A stretch of DNA of 64,000 nucleotides, taken from positions 2,790,001 to 2,854,000 of the forward strand of contig NZ_OY782759.1 of NCBI RefSeq assembly GCF_963678195.1, in the 5' to 3' direction. The notes beneath the pieces were generated by a model. The model did no database searches. It saw only the letters and a list, made by a program, of their open reading frames with translations, and had not been told where the DNA came from. Numbering within the stretch: position 1 is the stretch's first letter; the number at the start of each line of letters is the position of its first letter. Positions 53,284 through 60,504 of the stretch are shown one piece after another. The position numbers and the translations under genes are program-made. The stretch is from an uncultured Hyphomonas sp. (GTDB lineage Bacteria > Pseudomonadota > Alphaproteobacteria > Caulobacterales > Hyphomonadaceae).

Positions 53284-55140
53284 TCATTCATAAGTGAGTT
53301 CCCAGAGCTGGGGATTGCCCTGCCGCATCGCGACAGCGACCCTTTTTCCGTCGGGCGCGAAAGCCACCCAATTGGCACCGGAGCCGTCGAAATTCTGGAT
53401 ACGCGCGAGTTCGGCGCCGGTCACACCGTCCCACAAACGTCCGGAAAAATCGCTCCCGCTGGTCACCACCATTTCACCGTCAGGGCTGAACGCAGCGTTC
53501 CACAGGGCTTTCTCATGCCCGGACAGGATCAGCGGCTCATCTGCTCCATTCCAGACATGCGCCGTGCGGTCGAGGGATGAGACCACGATCTTTTCCCCAT
53601 CCGGGCTGAATTCAGCGTAACTGGCTGGCACCGCGCCGGATTCGACCATTCGGATCGCCGCCCCCGTTTCCGCATTCCACAACCGCACAGTGCCGTCATT
53701 CGAGGCGGACAATAGCTGGCGGCCATCCGGGCTGTAGCGGACTGAACGCACCGCCATCGAATGACCGGAGATCTTCATCACCTCTTCGCCTGTGGCCGTA
53801 TCCCAGATGCGTATCGTGTTGTCATATCCGCCCGTCGCAACGCGTTTGCCGTCCGGACTGAAATCCGCATAGGCGACATCGCCTTCATGCCCGCGCAGCA
53901 CGCGCACGGCCTCACCGCCTGTGGCTCGCCAGATACGGGCCGTATCGTCCATGGAGGTCGTGACGATGTACTCCTCGTCCGGGCTGAAACGGACCGACAG
54001 CAAGGCATCCGTGTGACCGGTAAACTCCGTGAACTGGCCGAACATGGTTGGGGTCATCCCCACGATCCAGAGCCGGGCCGTCTTGTCGGCCGACGCGGTG
54101 GCAAGGAACCGCCCGCTGGGGCTGTAGTCGAGTCCATAAACCTCATCCGAATGCCCACCCAGATCGGCATACCAGGCAATCTGTTTGAACCGCAGCCGGG
54201 CACCGGCACAGGGCGCGCTCGCAAGACTCTGCTTTGCCGGCCCGGCAAAGCGGCCATCCGGATACTTCTCCAGATAGCGCTTGTACTTCTCGCACTTGTC
54301 TATCTCCGTGTAGCCTTCGCTGGAAATGTAGATCCAGTCCTTCGTTTCCTGATCCATTTCGCCAAACTGGCACTGGCCGGAAAAGCAGAAACGCGGGTCC
54401 ACATCGGAATAGACCGCCGGCTTCTGCGCATGCTCCACGCTGGCGGCGAGTTCGACCACTTCCTCGCTGGCTTCGCCGACTGCGAATGAGAGCGGAAAGT
54501 TCGGATCTTTCAGTTTCGGCAACAGGCTGCGCGTAAAGACCGAATACGGGGCATCATCTTCGGGGCCAAGCCGGTCGAGCGCCATCTGGTTGGCCCCGGC
54601 GGCATAGACGACGAGCGTATCGCTCGTGATACCTGTGCGCGCCATGCCCTTGGTCATGCTGCGTGTACCGGTGTCGAACGGATTGTCCCGGCAGGCATCT
54701 ATGACCGCGAACACCATTTCCGGCTGCCGGGCGCGGATTTCGTCGAGCACTTCCTCGCTCAACAAAATCGTCCGCTTACGCAGGCCCAGCAGGGAGCTGT
54801 GATAAGGCGCATCCGACAAAGCGAGATAGTTCTGCCCCCCATCCGACCAGCCATGGCCCGAGAAGATAAAGGCCACCCGGTCGCCCGGCTCAATCGTCTG
54901 CAGGAAGGCATCGAACTGTTCCAGGAATGTATCCGTATCCGGGTTGATCAGCGGCGTGACCTCGAAGCCCAGATCATCCGCAAACACGCTGGAATAGCCG
55001 TTCGCATCGCCCACCGTTTTCTGCAGATCCGTCAGTTCGGCATACTCACCCACCCCGACGATCAGGGCACGATTGGTTTGCGCGGCCGCCGTCAGTGCGA
55101 GACAGGCCGAAATCAACAGCAGGCAAACCGTCCGGAACAT
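53284..55140 (-). CDS. Exported caspase-family protease with a seven-repeat WD40 domain
   Basis: 618 residues. A Sec signal peptide (residues 1-20, MFRTVCLLLISACLALTAAA) precedes a caspase/metacaspase (C14) domain, about 23-235, with the catalytic His96 in FIFSGHGWSDGG and Cys150 in FAVIDACRDNPFD. A linker (about 236-320) has CFSGQCQF and RYLEKYPDGRFAG, a segment common in exported caspase proteins. Residues about 325-618 contain seven WD40-like repeats, each with FSPDG-type loops and GH...W ends, enough for one propeller. Predicted to act in the periplasm on basic or acidic peptide sites as yet unknown. GGGAGGAATTCAG precedes the ATG. It lies between glyS and a CDGSH gene in an accessory cluster. 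Confidence 0.9.
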   Translation of the reverse strand: MFRTVCLLLISACLALTAAAQTNRALIVGVGEYAELTDLQKTVGDANGYSSVFADDLGFEVTPLINPDTDTFLEQFDAFLQTIEPGDRVAFIFSGHGWSDGGQNYLALSDAPYHSSLLGLRKRTILLSEEVLDEIRARQPEMVFAVIDACRDNPFDTGTRSMTKGMARTGITSDTLVVYAAGANQMALDRLGPEDDAPYSVFTRSLLPKLKDPNFPLSFAVGEASEEVVELAASVEHAQKPAVYSDVDPRFCFSGQCQFGEMDQETKDWIYISSEGYTEIDKCEKYKRYLEKYPDGRFAGPAKQSLASAPCAGARLRFKQIAWYADLGGHSDEVYGLDYSPSGRFLATASADKTARLWIVGMTPTMFGQFTEFTGHTDALLSVRFSPDEEYIVTTSMDDTARIWRATGGEAVRVLRGHEGDVAYADFSPDGKRVATGGYDNTIRIWDTATGEEVMKISGHSMAVRSVRYSPDGRQLLSASNDGTVRLWNAETGAAIRMVESGAVPASYAEFSPDGEKIVVSSLDRTAHVWNGADEPLILSGHEKALWNAAFSPDGEMVVTSGSDFSGRLWDGVTGAELARIQNFDGSGANWVAFAPDGKRVAVAMRQGNPQLWELTYE

Positions 55141-55192
55141 CTGAATTCCTCCCACGGAGGAGAGGTTACCCCGATGCCCGCGGGTCACCAAG

Positions 55193-55435
55193 TCAAAGCT
55201 TGCTATGGCTGCCGTCGCAGAGAGGGCTCTTGCCGGTGCGCTTGCAGGCGCAGAAGAAGACTTTGCCGCTTTTCTGCGCTTCCCAGCCCTGCGGGACGAA
55301 TTCCGTGCCCTTGTGGCTGCCATCGCAGAAAGGCTGGGTCTTCGACCGCCCGCAGGCGCACCACCAGTAGATCTTGCCTTCTTCGACGTCGACGGCCACA
55401 GGCTCACGCCCGCCGATTTCAGGGTCTCCGGACAT
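55193..55435 (-). CDS. Double CDGSH iron-sulfur domain protein
   Basis: 80 residues. Two CDGSH motifs are present: CACGRSKTQPFCDGSH and CACKRTGKSPLCDGSH, each with the three Cys and one His that bind a [2Fe-2S] cluster. No signal peptide, so it is cytoplasmic; bacterial tandem CDGSH proteins are thought to carry electrons or sense redox state. The ATG at 55435 follows GGAGGTGAAC, so the upstream in-frame ATG is not used. It lies 52 bp before the caspase gene on the same strand and 34 bp after a lipoprotein gene. Confidence 0.9.
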   Translation of the reverse strand: MSGDPEIGGREPVAVDVEEGKIYWWCACGRSKTQPFCDGSHKGTEFVPQGWEAQKSGKVFFCACKRTGKSPLCDGSHSKL

Positions 55436-55469
55436 GTTCACCTCCGCCATTTCGACCCGGCAGGCCGGC

Positions 55470-55976
55470 TCATGGCACCGGCGAGTCGTGGAACATGGCC
55501 CGGATATTATCGATTTTGGCGTCGGGCGCCAAATTCATCATGGCCCGGGTCGTGTAGGCCCCGCGGAATTTTCCGCCGTCCCGGAAGCGCCAGTCGGCGA
55601 TTTGCTCCGGCCGGAAGGCAATCATGTCGCCGGTTTCCAGCCCGTCGTGGATCTCATGGTCTTCCGGAACGACGCCGGCATAGTGCGCGTCATCTGCCTG
55701 ACGGATATCAACCAGCCAGACATGTTCTTCCGTGTACCGGTCAGAAGTCGTTGTCACATTCAGCGCGAAATCGGAATAGGCCGGATTGCCGGACTGAAGC
55801 GCGTCCCAGAAAACGGGCAGCGTCTCCCGCGCCTCCGCGACGGCCTCTTTCATCGCGTTGTATTTATAGAGGGGTGGCGGGCCTTCCTCGGCAACATGCT
55901 CCCCGCCGCAAGCGGCGATCAGGGCGCAACTGGCAAGAACTGTGAGGCTCCGTATCCAATTGCGCAGCGAGTGCAT
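55470..55976 (-). CDS. DUF2314-type lipoprotein
   Basis: 168 residues. The signal ends in ALIAACGG with a lipobox (Cys about 23). The domain shows EARETLPVFWDALQSGN, TEEHVWLVDIRQADDAHYAG and ENPE-like HDGLETGDMIAFRPEQIADW, the DUF2314 pattern in which a polar residue cluster precedes a D-W-x-F motif. Function unknown. Its ATG overlaps the upstream stop by one base (TAATG), so the two lipoproteins are coupled. Confidence 0.75.
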   Translation of the reverse strand: MHSLRNWIRSLTVLASCALIAACGGEHVAEEGPPPLYKYNAMKEAVAEARETLPVFWDALQSGNPAYSDFALNVTTTSDRYTEEHVWLVDIRQADDAHYAGVVPEDHEIHDGLETGDMIAFRPEQIADWRFRDGGKFRGAYTTRAMMNLAPDAKIDNIRAMFHDSPVP

Positions 55977-56545
55977 TACTTTGCACCTTCACAGAGCGGC
56001 AAGTTTTGCTGTGGGTCGACCACTGATGGTGGAGGTAGCATCGCCTTTTGCTCCAGTTCGATAAACCGAGACATAATCCTGTCCAGCGCTCGCCGCGCGG
56101 CTATTTCGTCGCCGTTGAGATACGCCGTATAAGATTGTTCGGTCCAATCAAGGAATTGTTCCTTCTCTTCTGGCGTCCCCGCAACTCTGAAGGCTTCTTC
56201 AATTTGACCTTTCAACTCTTGAAATTCAGACTCAAGTGTCCTGGGTTTTTGACCTGGATACTGACGCATTTCGTCGAATGAATCTGGTCCATACAAGAAT
56301 AGGGTTGAGACAATGCCTGGCACATCGCTTGAATCAAGCGCTTGGAAAAGTTCAGATTCAGTCGCGTACTCAAATTGGTGAACCCGTGGGCGGCAGTCCC
56401 CTTCGGAAACAATGCCTGCTGACAATCCGGTAGCACCTTCAATCGCTACATAGCCCGTGTTATCAGCTGAATCTCTATCGGCGGCGCAGCCGACCACCCC
56501 CGCCACGACCAAAATAATACCGACACTTACCTTAATCGCTCGCAC
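55976..56545 (-). CDS. Lipoprotein of unknown function, lower GC
   Basis: About 189 residues. VSVGIILVVAGVVGCAADRD is a lipoprotein signal (lipobox VVGC). The mature part is acidic and helical (LESEFQELKGQIEEAFRVAG, YTAYLNGDEIAARRALDRIM) with two cysteines (EGDCRPRV, LPLCEGAK). I recognise no family. GTG at 56545 is proposed as start, 14 bases after the glyQ stop; an ATG at 56590 would overlap glyQ by 31 bases. GC is visibly lower than in glyQ (29 of 60 in 56161-56220), a sign of recent acquisition. Confidence 0.6.
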   Translation of the reverse strand: MRAIKVSVGIILVVAGVVGCAADRDSADNTGYVAIEGATGLSAGIVSEGDCRPRVHQFEYATESELFQALDSSDVPGIVSTLFLYGPDSFDEMRQYPGQKPRTLESEFQELKGQIEEAFRVAGTPEEKEQFLDWTEQSYTAYLNGDEIAARRALDRIMSRFIELEQKAMLPPPSVVDPQQNLPLCEGAK

Positions 56546-56559
56546 AACCGTACTTTTGC

Positions 56560-57456
56560 CTATCCTCGCGCGTCTTCCTGCTCGGCCCATTGTTCGGCGG
56601 CGCCGCGGGCGAGGTCGCGGACGCGGCCGATATAGGCCTGCCGCTCGGTCGGGCTGATGGCGCCGCGGGCGTCGATCAGGTTGAACGTGTGGCTGGCCTT
56701 CAGCGCATAGTCATAGGCGGGCAGCGGTTTGCCTGCCGCGCGCAAGGCGTTCGACTGGTTCTCGCAATCGGCAAACCAGCGCTTCAGCATCTCAACGTCC
56801 GAGTATTCGAAGTTGAAGGCCGACTGCTGTTTCTCGTTTTCGAGGAACACATCGCCATAGCTGAGCGGGACTTCAGAGTCCGGATCGTTATAAGGCAGGT
56901 CGTAAACATTATCGACGCCGAACACATACATGGCGAGGCGTTCGAGACCATAGGTCAGCTCGCCGGAAACAGGCCGCACATCGAGGCCGCCGACCTGCTG
57001 GAAATAGGTGTACTGGCTGACTTCCATCCCGTCGCACCAGACTTCCCAGCCGAGGCCCCAGGCGCCGACGGTCGGGTTCTCCCAGTCGTCTTCGACAAAG
57101 CGGATGTCGTGAACGGTCTCGTCGATGCCGATGGCCCGCAGGCTGCCGAGGTAGAGGTCCTGCAAATTCGGCGGGTTCGGCTTCAGGATCACCTGAAACT
57201 GGTAATAGTGGCCGAGGCGGTTGGGGTTCTCACCATAGCGCGCATCCTTCGGACGGCGCGACGGCTGGACATAAGCGGCGCGCCAGTTCTTCGGCCCGAG
57301 GGCGCGCAGCACGGTGGCCGGGTGCAGTGTCCCGGCGCCGACTTCCATGTCGTAAGGCTGCAGGACGGCACAGCCCTGCTCCGCCCAGTAATTCTGGAGC
57401 GTCAGGATCAGGTCCTGGAAGGATTTCGGCGTGGATTCTGCCTTGGGTGCGGACAT
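56560..57456 (-). CDS. glyQ: Glycyl-tRNA synthetase alpha subunit
   Basis: 298 residues. [20 protein letters not shown] starts the class II catalytic core, with [35 protein letters not shown] (motif 2 region) and [16 protein letters not shown] (motif 3). It activates glycine and with GlyS charges tRNA-Gly. Downstream on the same strand the next gene is a lipoprotein, not glyS. Two tiny membrane-protein genes lie upstream. Confidence 0.96.
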   Translation of the reverse strand: MSAPKAESTPKSFQDLILTLQNYWAEQGCAVLQPYDMEVGAGTLHPATVLRALGPKNWRAAYVQPSRRPKDARYGENPNRLGHYYQFQVILKPNPPNLQDLYLGSLRAIGIDETVHDIRFVEDDWENPTVGAWGLGWEVWCDGMEVSQYTYFQQVGGLDVRPVSGELTYGLERLAMYVFGVDNVYDLPYNDPDSEVPLSYGDVFLENEKQQSAFNFEYSDVEMLKRWFADCENQSNALRAAGKPLPAYDYALKASHTFNLIDARGAISPTERQAYIGRVRDLARGAAEQWAEQEDARG

Positions 57457-57529
57457 GGCTCGGTTCCGTTGGAAAATTTCCCTGCCGGACTAGCCCCGCC
57501 GGCGCAGGGGCGCAAGCGCGGGCGTGTGC

Positions 57530-57667
57530 TCAGAGGCACCCGCGCGAGTTGGGATCGTCCATGTTGCCGCCGTCGCGGCCGGTGACGAAATGGTAGAAGC
57601 CGGAATGGCCCATCATCGCAATGAAAATGCCGGACAAAAGAAACAACCAGAACAGAACAGCAAACAA
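57530..57667 (-). CDS. 45-residue single-pass membrane protein
   Basis: 45 residues starting at TTG with AGGAG eight bases upstream. The first 20 residues (MFAVLFWLFLLSGIFIAMMG) form one membrane helix; the rest is HSGFYHFVTGRDGGNMDDPN and SRGCL, polar with one Cys near the end. It resembles the 35-residue protein encoded just upstream (shared MF-x-VLFW-x-FL opening). No known family. Lies 73 bp upstream of glyQ. Confidence 0.6.
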   Translation of the reverse strand: MFAVLFWLFLLSGIFIAMMGHSGFYHFVTGRDGGNMDDPNSRGCL

Positions 57668-57679
57668 GGGCCTGTCTCC

Positions 57680-57787
57680 TCAGTAGCGCCCGTCGCGGTC
57701 ATCCCGCCGCCGGTACATGCTGGTAAAGCCCAGCGCCGCAACGATCAGGCCGACAATCAGGAAAATCCAGAACAAGACGCCGAACAC
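57680..57787 (-). CDS. 35-residue single-pass membrane protein
   Basis: 35 residues starting at GTG, with GGAAGGAGTCCTGAA before it. MFGVLFWIFLIVGLIVAALG is one membrane helix, and the tail FTSMYRRRDDRDGRY is strongly charged with a basic cluster next to the helix, predicting a cytoplasmic C-terminus. It ends 12 bases before the start of the 45-residue paralogue, so the pair looks like a small operon. Too short for routine gene finders. Confidence 0.6.
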   Translation of the reverse strand: MFGVLFWIFLIVGLIVAALGFTSMYRRRDDRDGRY

Positions 57788-57859
57788 TTCAGGACTCCTT
57801 CCTGCCCCCTCCAGTCTGAGATGGGGTCGGGGAACGATAGCACAAGTCGGAACGAGGCC

Positions 57860-58582
57860 CTACCAGGCGATGGGTTCGCCCCGGCGGATGGCTTCCAGGG
57901 CCGGGCTGGGCGACCCGTCCGGCTGGTGGGTGACCAGCGGTGCCAGCAGGCGCACCGGCCCGCGCTTGAGCCCCTTGCGGCCCCTCACCAGCACCCGGCG
58001 GGCCTCCTCGCCCGGCTTCGATGCGATGGGCAGCACGGTGATTTCCCCGGTCTGCCGGTCGAATGTGGCGAGGATCCGGGCCAGCTCCGCGGCGCGGTGG
58101 ATCATCACCAGCGGCGCGCGGGGCTTTGCCGCAAACGCCATGGCCTTGATCCAGCCGGCAAGGTCCAGCGTCTCAATATAGGCGTCCGCCTTGCCTTCGC
58201 CGGGAGCCGATATGCGGCCGGGCTCAAAATAGGGAGGATTGGCAAAAACGAGGTCAAACCGGTTCTCATGGGCGCGCACCCATTCGGAGGCTTCACCGGT
58301 CTCCACCGTCACGCGTTCGGCAAACCCGTTACGGTCCGCGCCCGTGCGCGCTAAGTCCGCCATAGTCATGTCGAGGTCCAGCCCGGTCAGGCGGACGTCA
58401 TCCATACGATACGCGGCAGGCAGCAGCGCGCCGCCGCAGCCGCAGCCGATTTCCAGCGCCTCCCCGCCCGGCCGGCATGCCAGCGCAGCCGCCAGCAGCA
58501 GGGAATCCGTGCCCGCCCGGAAGCCTTGCTGAGGCTGAACCAGATGCACCCGGCCCTGATAGACCGTGTCTTCGGTCGTCAT
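57860..58582 (-). CDS. TrmN6-like tRNA adenine-N6 methyltransferase
   Basis: 240 residues. QPQQGFRAGTDSLLLAAAL is the family N-terminus, ALEIGCGCGGALLPAA the SAM-binding motif I, and VFANPPYFEPG the NPPY catalytic motif of adenine N6-methyltransferases. By similarity to YfiC/TrmN6 it would modify A37 of tRNA-Val; a different tRNA or rRNA target is possible. It overlaps the DUF2007 gene by 4 bp (ATGA). Confidence 0.88.
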   Translation of the reverse strand: MTTEDTVYQGRVHLVQPQQGFRAGTDSLLLAAALACRPGGEALEIGCGCGGALLPAAYRMDDVRLTGLDLDMTMADLARTGADRNGFAERVTVETGEASEWVRAHENRFDLVFANPPYFEPGRISAPGEGKADAYIETLDLAGWIKAMAFAAKPRAPLVMIHRAAELARILATFDRQTGEITVLPIASKPGEEARRVLVRGRKGLKRGPVRLLAPLVTHQPDGSPSPALEAIRRGEPIAW

Positions 58583-58785
58583 CCCTTGTCGACTCCGGCC
58601 AGCGCCGCCAGCGCGTGCTCTTTCACCGCTTCCTTCACCATCACGCGGCGCGGGAAGGCCCCGATATTGCCCTCAACGGCGGAGATATGCTGGTCGGCCA
58701 CGAAATAATCGATGCCCGCTTCCTGTAGCAAATGCTCCACATAGCTCAGCTTTATCAGGTCGTTGGTACGGAAGACTTCTTCCAT
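58579..58785 (-). CDS. DUF2007 domain protein
   Basis: 68 residues. VFRTNDLIKLSYVEHLLQEA with YFVADQHISAVEGNIG and a C-terminal RRVMVKEAVKEHALAAL match the small ferredoxin-like DUF2007 family (putative signal-transducing or prokaryotic signalling PII-like fold). Cytoplasmic; function unknown. It overlaps the lipoprotein gene by one base (TGATG) and the methyltransferase gene by four, so it is the middle gene of a tight three-gene operon. Confidence 0.85.
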   Translation of the reverse strand: MEEVFRTNDLIKLSYVEHLLQEAGIDYFVADQHISAVEGNIGAFPRRVMVKEAVKEHALAALAGVDKG

Positions 58786-59276
58786 CAGGAGGTGGCCGCG
58801 CCCCGGAGGTTGATGTCCACAGACCGGGCATCATAGACATTCGGGCGGTCAGGCTTTTCGCCGGATCCGACGAGGATCTCCAGCACTTCGGTGACCTTGC
58901 CGCCGCTGCTGCCGCCAATCGGAAAGCCGATCCCGACGCCCACACCGACGCTGGAGCGGCCATAGGAGCCGCTCGACCCGCCAATCGTGACGGAGGATCG
59001 CGGCGCCCGGTCGCCCACCGATTCGTCGGACGAGTAGGAGCTGGTCACCTCAAACCACTCCGCGCCCTGCTCCAGAGTCACTTCCGCCGCGCGCAGGAGG
59101 GCCCTGTCACGGGCCTTGGCGGCGTCGGTATCGGTATAGGACACACGGAACCGGTTGTTTTCGATCTGCAGGGATTCATAGCCCATGGCGCCGGATTTCG
59201 CGGCGGGGCCGTAAGCGGGCGTGCTGGCGCAAGCTGCCACCAACACGATCGCGGAACACATCAGGAGACGCTTCAT
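58785..59276 (-). CDS. CC0125/CC1285-family lipoprotein
   Basis: 163 residues. MKRLLMCSAIVLVAAC is a lipoprotein signal (lipobox VAAC, Cys16). The mature protein has GYESLQIENNRFRVSYTDTD, AKARDRALLRAAEVTLEQGA and a Gly/Ser-rich strand region (YGRSSVGVGVGIGFPIGGSS), the layout of the CC0125/CC1285 lipoproteins in Caulobacterales. Probably outer-membrane attached; function unknown. First gene of the operon with DUF2007 and the methyltransferase. Confidence 0.85.
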   Translation of the reverse strand: MKRLLMCSAIVLVAACASTPAYGPAAKSGAMGYESLQIENNRFRVSYTDTDAAKARDRALLRAAEVTLEQGAEWFEVTSSYSSDESVGDRAPRSSVTIGGSSGSYGRSSVGVGVGIGFPIGGSSGGKVTEVLEILVGSGEKPDRPNVYDARSVDINLRGAATS

Positions 59277-59424
59277 GCGGGCAATCTAACCTGTAAGCCC
59301 ACTCTTCGGCCAGCATTTCCGTAATCACGCCAATTTGTGCAGGTGCTGCTGCGGCCCGGTGCCACGTCGTTCTTGCCTCTGCGCTCGCTTAAGCCTAATT
59401 GCACCTGTCTGAGACAATTCCGGA

Positions 59425-60447
59425 GTGCTCCGTTTGACCCTGTCCCCCAAACCGAAAGGCAAGTCTGCCTCCGGCTCGGTGGTGGACCGTATGCAGGCGC
59501 TGGTGGCCGATGATCTCGCTGAAGTCGAGAAAATCCTCATCGACCGCGCGGCCAGTCCCGTTGCCGTTATTCCGGATCTCTCGGGTTACATCGTCTCGGC
59601 CGGCGGCAAGCGCCTGCGCCCGATGCTGACCCTGATGGCCGCCCATGCCGTGGGCAAGCCGAACAATGCCACGCATGTCCTCGCGGCCGCTGTGGAGTTC
59701 ATCCACACCGCCACCCTGCTGCACGACGATGTCGTGGACGAGAGTGACCTGCGCCGCGGCAAGCCTGCCGCCAAGGCGATCTGGGGCAATAGCGCCTCCA
59801 TCCTTGTGGGCGACTTCCTGTTCGCCCGTGCGTTCAATCTGCTGGTCGAAACCCGCAGCCTGGACATTCTGGACAAGCTGGCCACCGCCTCCACCACGAT
59901 TGCTGAAGGCGAAGTGCGCCAACTGGCCGCCATGAATGCGCGCGACCTGCCGACCGAGGAATACCTCGCCATCGTCGAGGCCAAGACCGGCGCCCTGTTC
60001 GAAGCGGCTGCCGAATCCGGCGCGATGTCTGCCGGCGGCGACAAGTTCGCCAACGCTTTTGCGACCTATGGCAAGAATCTCGGCCTCGCCTTCCAGATCA
60101 TCGATGATGTCCTGGACTATGGCGGCACGACATCTGTCATCGGCAAGTCGGTCGGCGACGATTTCCGTGAGTGCAAGATCACCCTGCCCGTGATCATCGC
60201 CAAACGCCGCGGCTCTGACGAAGACCGCGCCTTCTGGGATCGGGCCATGGACCCGGACACGCAGGAAGACGCCGACCTCGCCCATGCCGTGCATCTGATC
60301 CGCGCCACCGGCGCCGCCGAGGCCACCGTCCAGGAAGCCGAAGCCTATGCCGGCATGGCCAAGGGTGCCCTGCGCCAGCTGCCGGACTCCCCCTATCGCG
60401 ACGCCCTGATCGAGCTCGCCGATTTCTGCGTCAGCCGCGCCTACTAG
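59425..60447 (+). CDS. Trans-polyprenyl diphosphate synthase (octaprenyl/decaprenyl type)
   Basis: 340 residues. The first aspartate-rich motif is HDDVVDESDLRRG, the second DDVLDYGG, with GGKRLRPML for substrate contact. The length and motif spacing fit IspB/DdsA enzymes that make the ubiquinone side chain by adding isopentenyl units to an allylic diphosphate. GTG at 59425 is taken as start though its ribosome-binding site is too close; the ATG at 59491 would also leave the whole fold. Convergent with the CocE gene. Confidence 0.92.
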   Translation: MLRLTLSPKPKGKSASGSVVDRMQALVADDLAEVEKILIDRAASPVAVIPDLSGYIVSAGGKRLRPMLTLMAAHAVGKPNNATHVLAAAVEFIHTATLLHDDVVDESDLRRGKPAAKAIWGNSASILVGDFLFARAFNLLVETRSLDILDKLATASTTIAEGEVRQLAAMNARDLPTEEYLAIVEAKTGALFEAAAESGAMSAGGDKFANAFATYGKNLGLAFQIIDDVLDYGGTTSVIGKSVGDDFRECKITLPVIIAKRRGSDEDRAFWDRAMDPDTQEDADLAHAVHLIRATGAAEATVQEAEAYAGMAKGALRQLPDSPYRDALIELADFCVSRAY

Positions 60448-60463
60448 GCCATAAGGATCCCTG

Positions 60464-60497
60464 GCCAGGGGGCGCCCTGGACAGGCCACCCCCTGGC
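60464..60497. terminator. Hairpin between convergent genes
   Basis: GCCAGGGGG (60464-60472) pairs with CCCCCTGGC (60489-60497), a 9-bp stem with a 16-base loop. No T-tract, so it may act only as a weak terminator between the polyprenyl synthase and CocE genes. Confidence 0.4.
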
Positions 60498-60504
60498 TTC
60501 GCGA

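Noticed and set aside
57524-58354. Plus-strand open frame of 276 codons
   Set aside because: Antisense to the TrmN6-like methyltransferase and to the two small membrane-protein genes, with no domain.
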